Source: Thermus islandicus DSM 21543
GTDB taxonomy: Bacteria > Deinococcota > Deinococci > Deinococcales > Thermaceae
DNA: 64,000 bases
Direction of reading: 5' to 3'
Assembly: GCF_000421625.1 (NCBI RefSeq)
Contig: NZ_ATXJ01000007.1
Location: 31,400 to 95,399, forward strand
In this document: positions 1 to 6,851 of the stretch, piece by piece
How positions within the stretch are numbered: position 1 is the first letter of the stretch
How the letters are laid out: each line of letters begins with the position of its first letter
Notes under the pieces: generated by a model
The model's input: only the letters and a program-made list of their open reading frames with translations
The model's database searches: none
Told to the model about the DNA's origin: nothing
Translations under genes and position numbers: made by a program

Positions 1-1080
1 GGCGCCTTGGACTTCAGCTTCCCCGAGGTCAAGGTGGAGGTGGAGGAGGGCGCCCTGCACCTCATCCCCCAGGCGGAGCCCAAGGCCAGGAGCCTGATTG
101 AGGAGCTCATGCTCCTCGCCAACCGCCTGGTGGCCGAGTACCTGGTGCGGCGGGGGCTACCCGCGCTGTACCGGGTGCACGAGGAGCCCCTCGAGGAGGC
201 CTACGGGAGGCTCCGCCTGGCCCTCGCCCGCCTGGGGTACACCCTGCCGGAGGCGGTTTCCTCCCAAGCCCTGCAGAAGGTCCTTCTGGAGGCCAAGGGC
301 CGCCCCGAGGAACCGGTGGTGGCCAACCTTGTCCTCCGTTCCTTAAGGCTTGCCCGCTATGCGGCCGAGAACCTGGGCCACTTCGGCCTGGCCATGGAGC
401 ACTACCTCCACTTTACGAGCCCCATCCGCCGCTACCCCGACCTCGTGGTCCACCGGGTCCTGAAGGCGGCCCTGAGGCGCGCCCTCACCAAGAGGCGGAA
501 GGAGCGCTGGCTTCAGGAGTTTCCCGCCGTGGCCGAGCACGCTTCCGAGATGGAAAGGAAGGCCGAGGCCGCCGAACGGGAGCTCACCAAGTACTACATG
601 GCCAGATGGGCCGAGAGGCACCTGGGGGAGCGGTTTTCTGGCCGGGTGACGGGGGTTGCGGCCTTCGGGGCCTTCGTCACCCTGGGGAACGGGGTGGAGG
701 GCCTGGTGCGCCTCGAGGCTCTGGGGCCCTACACCTATAGCGAGGAGGCCCTGGCCCTCCTGGGCCCCAAGGGCCAAAGGATCCGTTTGGGGGACGAGAT
801 GGAGGTGGTCATCGCCTCCGCCAACCCCAGGCTCAGGCAGGTGGACCTGGTCCCCTACGTGGAGGAAGCCTCCGCGAGGTCCAAGACCAAGACCAAAAAA
901 GGCCAAGGCAAGGAGGTGGACATGCGCAAGGTGGTAGGACCCCCCAAGGACAAGGCCCGGGACACCCGTCCCGAGCGGGCCACGGTGCACACCGTGTACT
1001 TCGGCGAGTGGCAGCCCAAGGAGGGCCGGGAGGAACCCCGCCCAGCCCCCGGCCGGGCCCGCAGGAAGCGGCGCCGCTAG
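1..1080 (+). CDS. rnr: Ribonuclease R family exoribonuclease, C-terminal part (cut by window edge)
   Basis: The frame enters from the left edge without a start, so only the last 359 residues are present. They contain the end of the RNB exoribonuclease domain with the family signature HYLHFTSPIRRYPDLVVHR (about fragment residues 132-150). An S1 RNA-binding domain follows (about 210-285, beginning near GRVTGVAAFGAFV), then a Lys/Arg-rich tail. Enzymes of this family degrade structured RNA processively 3' to 5' in the cytoplasm. The catalytic Asp cluster lies outside the window and cannot be checked. RNase II is the alternative, but the basic tail fits RNase R better. Its stop codon shares the palindrome CTAG with the stop of the convergent Memo-type gene. 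Confidence 0.9.
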   Translation, partial: GALDFSFPEVKVEVEEGALHLIPQAEPKARSLIEELMLLANRLVAEYLVRRGLPALYRVHEEPLEEAYGRLRLALARLGYTLPEAVSSQALQKVLLEAKGRPEEPVVANLVLRSLRLARYAAENLGHFGLAMEHYLHFTSPIRRYPDLVVHRVLKAALRRALTKRRKERWLQEFPAVAEHASEMERKAEAAERELTKYYMARWAERHLGERFSGRVTGVAAFGAFVTLGNGVEGLVRLEALGPYTYSEEALALLGPKGQRIRLGDEMEVVIASANPRLRQVDLVPYVEEASARSKTKTKKGQGKEVDMRKVVGPPKDKARDTRPERATVHTVYFGEWQPKEGREEPRPAPGRARRKRRR

Positions 1081-2189
1081 AGGACCAGGGTTCCCGCCCC
1101 CACGGCGCTTAGGGTGGGGACCTCGAGGTCCAGGCGGTGGGCGAGGACCTTCCCCTTCCGGCCCTGGAGGAGGGGGGCGAGGCTCGCCACCGCCTCCACC
1201 GCATCAATGCGCGTGGGGTTCGGCCCCAGGAAGGCCAAGGCGGCCTCGGGCTCCCCCTGGGAAAGCCTCTCCAGGAAGCCCAGGTCCCGCCTCCTTGCCT
1301 CGGCCGCTAGGGAGCGGGTCAGGGGCCCGTCCCCAAACCTTGGCCCCACGTGGGAGAGGTCCACGGCCAGCACCAGCAGGCCGGGGTAGTCCCGCTGCAC
1401 CACCTTGAGGGCCTCCCCGAGCTCGAGGCTCCGCTGCCCCACCAGGAGGGGGAGGAGGCGGCTCTTTCCGTAGCGCCCCTTGAGGAAGAAGAGGGGGAGT
1501 TCCAGGCTGTGCTCCTCCCGGAAGGCCAGGGGGGTGTTGAAGAGCTCAAAGGGGAGAAGGGCGTCTAGGGCCTGGAGGGCAGGCAGGTCGGGTTCTGCGG
1601 GGCCGAAGGGGGTGTGGAAGGGGACAGGGAGGGCTGCGGCCTTTTCCCGGAGGGGGCGGTGGGCCACCCCTACCAGGTAGATCCTTTCCGGCTCCGGGGT
1701 GCTTTCCAAAACGGCCAGGGCCGCCCCATAGACCTCGGGCGCCCGGGCGGGCTCCAGGTGGGGCAGGAGGAGAACCTCAGCCCTCATCCCCTCCCCGGGA
1801 AAGCTCGCCCGGAAGGCCTCCAAGTAGGCCCGGGCCTCCTTCTCCCCTTTGGGGTAGGAGAGCCCCGCCAGGCGCATGGGCCTTTCCCCCTTTAGCTTTT
1901 CCTCCTCTTCCCGAAGCCGCGCCTCCACCTTCTCGGTGAGGAGGAGGCCCGCCTCCTCCAGGGCCTTCGCCAGGTCTTCCAGCTCCTTTCTGGGCACCAG
2001 AACCCCGTGGGCCTTGAACACCTCCTCCTGCACCTCTTCCAGGGTTCTCCCGTCCATGAGGGAGACCAGGAAAAGCCCCCCCTCGGTGAGGGCCACGGGC
2101 CGCTCGTAGACCCCGTAGGGGTCCGTGAGGAGGAAGCCTCCCTCAATAGGGGTGATCTGGGGCTCGCGGAGCCTGAGCCTGCCTTCCAT
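1077..2189 (-). CDS. Memo family protein (AmmeMemoRadiSam system B type) with N-terminal PqqD-like domain
   Basis: A 370-residue protein. Residues about 105-370 form a Memo domain, a non-haem-dioxygenase-like fold of unsettled function. Hallmarks in order are a LLPHLEP histidine motif, GVAHRPL, EHSLELPLFFL and LAVDLSHVGP. The first 95 or so residues look like a PqqD/winged-helix domain (GGFLLTDPYG, then LMDGRTLEEV, then LEEAGLLL), a fusion not typical of stand-alone Memo proteins. No AMMECR1 or radical SAM partner is adjacent. The ATG at 2189 is preceded by TATATT and exactly six bases, which fits a leaderless transcript; the GGAGG between box and ATG is too close to act as a normal ribosome site. 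The start overlaps the end of cca by 47 bp. Confidence 0.75.
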   Translation of the reverse strand: MEGRLRLREPQITPIEGGFLLTDPYGVYERPVALTEGGLFLVSLMDGRTLEEVQEEVFKAHGVLVPRKELEDLAKALEEAGLLLTEKVEARLREEEEKLKGERPMRLAGLSYPKGEKEARAYLEAFRASFPGEGMRAEVLLLPHLEPARAPEVYGAALAVLESTPEPERIYLVGVAHRPLREKAAALPVPFHTPFGPAEPDLPALQALDALLPFELFNTPLAFREEHSLELPLFFLKGRYGKSRLLPLLVGQRSLELGEALKVVQRDYPGLLVLAVDLSHVGPRFGDGPLTRSLAAEARRRDLGFLERLSQGEPEAALAFLGPNPTRIDAVEAVASLAPLLQGRKGKVLAHRLDLEVPTLSAVGAGTLVL

Positions 2190-3459
2190 CCCTCCAATAT
2201 AGGAGAAAGGCCCGGGCCTCCTCCAGGGTCGTTACCCGGCCCTCTGCCTGGGCCTCGAGGAGGGCGGCCAGGGCCCTGCCCACCTCGGGACCCGGGGAGA
2301 GGCGGAGGAGGGCCATGACCTCCTCCCCCGAGAGGAGGGGCTTGGTGGGGAGGGGCTCCTCCAAAGCGTTCTGGAAGTTCTCCAAGAGCGTCCAGGCCTC
2401 GCCCTCCACTCCCCTGGCCCCGAGGCGGTCTGCGGCCATGAGGTAGAGGAGGTCGGGGAGGAGTTCCCGGCGCTTTAAGAGGAAGCGGCGGAGGGCCTTC
2501 CTTTCCTCGGGGGGGCGGTCCATGTGGCGCCGCACCAGGGCCTGGACCCTTTCCACCCCGTCCTTGGGAAACCGGAGCCAGGAGAGGGCGGCCCTCGCCA
2601 TCTCCGCCCCCACCTCCGCATGGCCCAGGAAGCGGAACCGCCCCACCTCGGGGTCAAAGCGGCGGGTGAGGGGCTTCCCCGCGTCGTGGTAGAGGGCGGC
2701 CAGGCGGGCCTCGAGGGGGGCTTTGGGCCAGAGCCAGAGGAGGTGGAAGACCACGGAAAGGGTGTGCCGCCAGGCGCAGAGGTGGTGCACCCCTCCTTGC
2801 GGGAGGCCCACGAGAAGGGCGAGCTCCGGGAGAAAGACCCCCAGAAGCCCCGTCCTTTCCAGGGCGTGGAGCCCGAAGGCCGGCCTGGGGGAGAGGAGAA
2901 GGCGAGAAATCTCCTCCCGCACCCGCTCCCTGGCCGGAAGGGCCTCGGGGTGCGCCTGGAGGAAGCGGGCGTGGCGGGCCAAGGCCTTCCGGGTGCCCTC
3001 GGGGAGGCCCAGGCCTAAGGTGGCGGCCAGGCGCACCCCCCGGAGGCTCCGGAGGTGGTCCTGGTAGAGGTTGGCCTCCCGCACGGGCACGAGGAGGCGT
3101 TTTTCTAGGTCCTGTGCGGTTCCGGGCAGGCCGAAGACCTTCCCCCTAAGCCAGAGGAGGGCGTTGACCCGGTAGTCGCGCCGCAGGAGGTCCTCCTCCG
3201 GGCTCCCCTCCAGGGGGGCAAAGTCCAGGACCAGGCCTCCCGCCACCAGGCGGTACTGCCCCCGCTTGGGGTCCAGGGGCAGGAGGGTACCCCCATAGCG
3301 CCGCCTGGCCTCCTCCGCGGCCCTTTCCGGGTCCTCCGCAACGAAGTCCAGGTCCGAGGGCCTTCGCCCCAGGAGGAGGTCCCGCACCGCACCCCCCACG
3401 GGGAGGGCCCCCTTGGGGGTATAAAAGGGGAAGTCCCTATGGGCGAGGAGGCGAAGCAC
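2143..3459 (-). CDS. cca: CCA-adding tRNA nucleotidyltransferase / poly(A) polymerase family
   Basis: This class II nucleotidyltransferase adds or repairs the 3' CCA end of tRNAs. The N-terminal head domain shows the nucleotide-binding GGAVRDLLLG and the metal-binding pair in SDLDFVAED (residues about 20-45). The RRDYRVNALLW motif follows near residue 105, and an HD-type motif, LYHDAGKP, appears in the C-terminal half. The open frame extends far upstream antisense to coaE. The GTG at 3459 is preferred because it leaves a normal N-terminus and lies six bases after GATAAT (3466-3471), as expected for a leaderless mRNA; the predicted protein has 438 residues. Its 5' end overlaps the divergent coaE start by 21 bp and its 3' end overlaps the Memo gene. 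Confidence 0.85.
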   Translation of the reverse strand: MLRLLAHRDFPFYTPKGALPVGGAVRDLLLGRRPSDLDFVAEDPERAAEEARRRYGGTLLPLDPKRGQYRLVAGGLVLDFAPLEGSPEEDLLRRDYRVNALLWLRGKVFGLPGTAQDLEKRLLVPVREANLYQDHLRSLRGVRLAATLGLGLPEGTRKALARHARFLQAHPEALPARERVREEISRLLLSPRPAFGLHALERTGLLGVFLPELALLVGLPQGGVHHLCAWRHTLSVVFHLLWLWPKAPLEARLAALYHDAGKPLTRRFDPEVGRFRFLGHAEVGAEMARAALSWLRFPKDGVERVQALVRRHMDRPPEERKALRRFLLKRRELLPDLLYLMAADRLGARGVEGEAWTLLENFQNALEEPLPTKPLLSGEEVMALLRLSPGPEVGRALAALLEAQAEGRVTTLEEARAFLLYWRDGRQAQAPRAPDHPY

Positions 3460-3471
3460 CCCATCATTATC
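3420..3471. promoter_or_regulatory. Interleaved divergent promoters of coaE and cca
   Basis: On the plus strand TATAAA (3420-3425) lies 13 bases before the coaE ATG, so the transcript would have a leader of only a few bases. On the minus strand GATAAT (3471-3466) lies six bases before the cca GTG. Each box sits inside the other gene's coding or start region. No convincing -35 element is seen for either. This is inferred from sequence only. Confidence 0.45.
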
Positions 3472-4044
3472 GGGCTCACCGGGAACATCGGGAGCGGTAA
3501 GAGCACCGTGGCCGCCCTCCTTCGGGAGATGGGCTACCCCGTCTTGGACGCCGACGCCCTGGCAGAGCGGGCCCGGGAGCTTAGGAAGGGGGAGCTCAGG
3601 CGGCTTTTCCCCGAGGCCTTCCGGGGGGAGGAGCTGGACAGGAGGGCCCTGGCCCGCCTCGTCTTTGCCGACCCAAAGCGGCTTCAGGCCCTGGAGGCCC
3701 TGATCCACCCCGAGGTCCGCCGGCTGCTTGCCGAGGAGCTCGCCCGCCTCGAGGCCCCCCTGGTCTTCCTGGAAATCCCCCTCCTCTTTGAGAAGGGCTG
3801 GGAGGAGAGGCTCCACGGGGTGGTGTTGGTGGCGGCGCCCCTAATGGAGCGGGTGCGGCGGGTGATGGCCCGCTCGGGCCTCTCGCCGGAGGAGGTCCTG
3901 GCCCGGGAGCGGGCGATGTGGCCTGAGGAGGAAAAACGAGGACGGGCCACCTGGGTGGTGGAGAACACGGGAAGCCTGGAGGAGCTTCGGGAAAAGGTGC
4001 GGGCAGTCCTTAAGGAGATCCGGGCCCGGCATGGGCTATCCTGA
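3439..4044 (+). CDS. coaE: Dephospho-CoA kinase
   Basis: CoaE phosphorylates the 3'-hydroxyl of dephospho-CoA with ATP, the last step of coenzyme A synthesis. The 201-residue protein begins [16 protein letters not shown] and has the Walker A loop GNIGSGKST at about residues 15-23. The family [10 protein letters not shown] segment follows near 38, and the CoA-domain motif [12 protein letters not shown] near 88. Length and sequence match the crystallised T. thermophilus enzyme closely. The ATG at 3439 lies within the 5' end of the divergent cca gene. An AGGGG purine run seven bases upstream could serve as a weak ribosome site. Confidence 0.95.
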   Translation: MGEEAKHPIIIGLTGNIGSGKSTVAALLREMGYPVLDADALAERARELRKGELRRLFPEAFRGEELDRRALARLVFADPKRLQALEALIHPEVRRLLAEELARLEAPLVFLEIPLLFEKGWEERLHGVVLVAAPLMERVRRVMARSGLSPEEVLARERAMWPEEEKRGRATWVVENTGSLEELREKVRAVLKEIRARHGLS

Positions 4045-4048
4045 GGCC

Positions 4049-4735
4049 ATGCGCGCCGTGCTCATCTCAGGGGCGAGCCGGGGTATCGGGGAGGCCACGG
4101 CCCGGCTCCTTCACGCCAAGGGGTACGCCGTGGGGCTCCTGGCCCGGGACGAGGGGAGGCTGAGGGCCCTGGCGGCGGAGCTCGGAGAGGGGGCCCTGCC
4201 CCTTCCCGGGGACGTGCGCAACCAGGACGACTGGGCGCGGGCGGTGGCCCGGATGGAGGAGGCCTTCGGCGGCCTCTACGCCCTGGTGAACAACGCCGGC
4301 ATCGGCCTTATGAAGCCCGTGGCCGAGCTTTCCGAGGCGGAGGTGCGGGAGGTCTTGGAGGTGAACCTCCTGGGCCCCTTTTTGGGGCTTAAGGCCGCCC
4401 TTCCCGCCCTGAGGCGCGCCTCGGGGGTGGTGGTGAACGTGGGGAGCCTGGCGGGCAAGCACCCCTTCAAGGGCGGAGCGGCGTACAACGCCAGCAAGTT
4501 CGGCCTCCTGGGCCTTATGGGGGCGGCCATGCTGGAGCTGAGGGAGGAGGGAGTGCGGGTGGTGAACCTCCTCCCGGGCTCGGTGGACACGGGGTTCGCC
4601 GGGAACACCCCGGGGGCTTCCTGGAAGCTTTGGCCCGAGGATGTGGCCCAAGCCATCCTCTTTGCCCTGGAGATGCCGGAGCGGGCCCTGGTGAGCGAGA
4701 TAGAGCTCCGCCCCACCCGGCCTCCCAAGGGGTAA
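4049..4735 (+). CDS. Short-chain dehydrogenase/reductase
   Basis: A classical SDR of 228 residues using NAD(P)H. It has the dinucleotide-binding motif SGASRGIG at residues 6-13, NNAGIG near 88 and the catalytic YNASK near 150 with the Ser of NVGSLAG before it. The substrate cannot be told; close homologues are often annotated as 3-oxoacyl-ACP reductase-like. An ATG at 4031 is in frame but lies inside coaE. The ATG at 4049 is preferred because TATCCT (4037-4042) stands exactly six bases before it, indicating a leaderless mRNA whose -10 box overlaps the coaE stop codon. Confidence 0.85.
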   Translation: MRAVLISGASRGIGEATARLLHAKGYAVGLLARDEGRLRALAAELGEGALPLPGDVRNQDDWARAVARMEEAFGGLYALVNNAGIGLMKPVAELSEAEVREVLEVNLLGPFLGLKAALPALRRASGVVVNVGSLAGKHPFKGGAAYNASKFGLLGLMGAAMLELREEGVRVVNLLPGSVDTGFAGNTPGASWKLWPEDVAQAILFALEMPERALVSEIELRPTRPPKG

Positions 4736-4739
4736 GCTT
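4729..4739 (+). promoter_or_regulatory. Extended -10 element GGGGTAAGCTT of the sufE-like gene
   Basis: The 11-mer GGGGTAAGCTT contains the -10 candidate TAAGCT six bases before the GTG start. The same 11-mer occurs upstream of accB (30900-30910) and of the Fe-S oxidoreductase gene (35112-35122). No -35 element is obvious here. Confidence 0.5.
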
Positions 4740-4744
4740 AAGGG

Positions 4745-5161
4745 GTGAGCCTGCCTGCACGCCTGCAAGCGGCCCTGGACCTGATCCGCTCCCTTCCCAA
4801 GGAGCTTAAGGCCCAGGTGCTCCTGGACTACGCCAAGAGGGTGCCCACCCCCACCCAGGAGGTGGAGCTGGAGCGGGTCCCCGAGTGCCAGACCCCCTTC
4901 TTCCTAAGGGCGGAGGTGGTGGAGGGGAGGGTGCGCCTTCACTTCCTCGTACCTGACGAGGCCCCCACGGTGAAGGCCTTCGCCGGCCTCCTCAAGGAGG
5001 GCCTCGAGGGCGAGCCCCCGGAGGCGGTCCTCGCCGTCCCCCCAGGCTTCTACCGCGGGGCGGGGCTGGAGGAGCTCCTTACCCCCCTCAGGCTTCGCGG
5101 CCTCGAGGCCGCCCTCCTCCGCCTCCAGGACCAGGTGCGCCGGGCCCTCCCTTCCGGCTAA
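4745..5161 (+). CDS. sufE: SufE-like Fe-S cluster assembly sulfur acceptor
   Basis: SufE accepts persulfide sulfur from the cysteine desulfurase SufS and passes it on for Fe-S cluster assembly. The 138-residue product has the usual size and the acceptor cysteine in VPECQTPFFL near residue 39, followed by the mixed alpha/beta core. No suf genes are adjacent, so the partner is elsewhere. The GTG start at 4745 is supported by TAAGCT (4733-4738) followed by exactly six bases. The first three bases of that box are the TAA stop of the preceding SDR gene. Confidence 0.8.
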   Translation: MSLPARLQAALDLIRSLPKELKAQVLLDYAKRVPTPTQEVELERVPECQTPFFLRAEVVEGRVRLHFLVPDEAPTVKAFAGLLKEGLEGEPPEAVLAVPPGFYRGAGLEELLTPLRLRGLEAALLRLQDQVRRALPSG

Positions 5162-5178
5162 GGCCTTCCCGGGGCGCC

Positions 5179-5721
5179 ATGGCCTTGGCCTTCCTCCTCG
5201 GCTTTTTGGTGGGCAGCCTGCCCGTGGCCTTTTGGTTCGGCGCCCTGAGGGGGAAGGACCTCCGGCGGGAGGGCTCCTTTGGCCCCGACTTCCTGAGCGC
5301 CTTCCAGGTCCTGGGCCCGGTGCCCGGCCTCATGGTGCTCTTTTTGGACCTCTTCAAGGGGGCCTTGGGCGTGGCCTTGGGGGAGGGGGCCGCGGGGAGC
5401 CCCTTGGGAGGGCTTGTGGGGGGCGTGGGGGCGGTGTGGGGGCAGGCCTTCACCCCCTGGCTCCTCTTCCGGGGCGGAGGGGTTTTGGCCCCTTTGGCGG
5501 GGGTCCTCCTGGCCGTGGACCCCAGGCTCCTCCTCCTGGCCCTCCTCCTCTTTGTAGGGCTCTATGGCCTCTTCCGGAGACCCCAGGGGGCGGTGCTGGC
5601 CACCGCCCTGGCCCTGCCCCTGCTTGCCGCCCTGGTGGACCGCACCCCGGCCCACCTCCTCTTTGGCCTGGGGCTGGGGTTGCCCCCGGCCCTGCGCGCC
5701 CTCCGGGGCCTCGGCCCCTAA
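5179..5721 (+). CDS. Divergent PlsY-like membrane protein (acyl-phosphate glycerol-3-phosphate acyltransferase family)
   Basis: A 180-residue, largely membrane-embedded protein with about five hydrophobic segments. It aligns with PlsY, which acylates glycerol 3-phosphate from acyl-phosphate. The family start GSLPVAFWFGALRGKDLR and the D-x-F-KG motif (DLFKGALGV) are clear. Two active-site loops are altered: the usual SGN-GATN loop reads GSFGPDFLSAF, and the usual GHNFPVFLKFKGGKG-type loop reads GQAFTPWLLFRGGGV. It may have changed substrate or lost activity. The ATG at 5179 follows the sufE-like stop by 17 bases with no strong ribosome site or TANNNT box. Confidence 0.6.
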   Translation: MALAFLLGFLVGSLPVAFWFGALRGKDLRREGSFGPDFLSAFQVLGPVPGLMVLFLDLFKGALGVALGEGAAGSPLGGLVGGVGAVWGQAFTPWLLFRGGGVLAPLAGVLLAVDPRLLLLALLLFVGLYGLFRRPQGAVLATALALPLLAALVDRTPAHLLFGLGLGLPPALRALRGLGP

Positions 5722-5782
5722 GAGGGGCCCCGGTGGAAACTCCCCGCGAGGTTTTTGGCGCAGGAACCCAAAGCAAAGGGTA

Positions 5783-6850
5783 CTAATAGGGAAGGGGCCA
5801 GGTGCGGAAGTAGTCCCGGAGCCTGCCCCAAAGCCCCACCAGGCCCAAGGGCTCCAGGATCAAGAAGGCGAGGATGAGAAGCCCGAAGGCCACGTTGCGC
5901 CAGGCGGCCAGGGTGGCGGCGTACTGGGGCCCCAGGGCCCCCACGTAGCTATTCAGCACCTCGGGGATGAGGAGGACGAAGAAGGCCCCCAGCACCGCCC
6001 CAAGGACCGTGCCCGCTCCCCCCACGATCACCATGGCCAGGTACTGAACGCTCACCGAAAGGGGGAAGTACTCCGGGGTCACCGCCTTGTAGAGCCCCGC
6101 GAGGAGCCCCCCCGCCACCCCGGCGTAGAAGGCGGAGAGGGCGAAGGCGAAGAGCTTGGTCCGGGTGAGGTCTACCCCGGCCACCCGGGCGGAGAGGTCG
6201 TTGTCCCGGACCGCCCGGAAGGCCCGTCCGGCCCGGGTGGTGAGGAGGCGTTTGGCGTAGAAGAAGAGGGGGAGGGCGAAGAGGAGAACCAGGTACCAAA
6301 GCCTCCCCGGGGTGTCCAGGACGAGGCCCATGAGCTCGGGCGGGGGCAAGGTGCGGCCCCTAATCCCCCCCGTCACCGCCTCCCAGTTCTTGAAGGCGTA
6401 GTCCGCCAGGAACTGGAAGGCCAGGGTGGCGATGGCCAGGTACACCCCCTTGATCCTGAGGGAGGGGAGGCCGAGGACCAGGCCGAGGAAGGCGGCAAGC
6501 CCTCCACCCAGGAGGATGCCCAAGGGGGCCAGGGGGCCCGCCAGGTGGCTGGCCGCGTAGGCCCCGACCCCCATGAAGGCGGCGTGGCCCAGGGAGATCT
6601 GCCCTGCTCCCCCCACCAGGAGGTGGAGGCCCAGGGCTGAAAGGGCCCCGATCCCTACCAGGGTGGCCACGTACATGGGGTAGGGGCCGAGGAGGAGGGG
6701 AAGGAGGAGAAGGAGGGCCAAAAAGCCGTAGAGGGCGAGGCGGCCTAGGGGGGTGCTGGCGTAGGCCTCGTCCTCCCGGTAAGTCTCCCGCACCGCCCGG
6801 GCAAAGCGGCGGCTGTAGGCGTCGGTGAGGCGCTTGGAGAGGGCGTACAC
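5783..6850 (-). CDS. livM: ABC transporter permease, LivM family
   Basis: This is the second inner-membrane permease of a branched-chain-amino-acid-type (HAAT) ABC importer. The 355-residue protein has 8-10 hydrophobic segments and the LivM landmarks GGAGQISLGHAAFMGVGAYA (about residues 85-104), RTGRAFRAVRDND-type cytoplasmic motif (here TTRAGRAFRAVRDND near 210) and VVGGAGT near 280. The GTG start at 6850 begins one base after the stop of the acyl-CoA ligase gene, with AGGAGG about seven bases upstream inside that gene. It is the last gene of the operon livK-livH-livF-livG-ligase-livM. Confidence 0.9.
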   Translation of the reverse strand: MYALSKRLTDAYSRRFARAVRETYREDEAYASTPLGRLALYGFLALLLLLPLLLGPYPMYVATLVGIGALSALGLHLLVGGAGQISLGHAAFMGVGAYAASHLAGPLAPLGILLGGGLAAFLGLVLGLPSLRIKGVYLAIATLAFQFLADYAFKNWEAVTGGIRGRTLPPPELMGLVLDTPGRLWYLVLLFALPLFFYAKRLLTTRAGRAFRAVRDNDLSARVAGVDLTRTKLFAFALSAFYAGVAGGLLAGLYKAVTPEYFPLSVSVQYLAMVIVGGAGTVLGAVLGAFFVLLIPEVLNSYVGALGPQYAATLAAWRNVAFGLLILAFLILEPLGLVGLWGRLRDYFRTWPLPY

Positions 6851-6851
6851 C

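Noticed and set aside
3460..3816. N-terminal extension of the CCA-adding enzyme antisense to coaE
   Set aside because: The extra 119 residues are unlike any nucleotidyltransferase and lie opposite the conserved CoaE coding sequence.
5722..5782. Intrinsic terminator between the PlsY-like gene and livM
   Set aside because: There is a small GGCCCC/GGGGCC hairpin around the stop and a TTTTT further on, but they are not adjacent.
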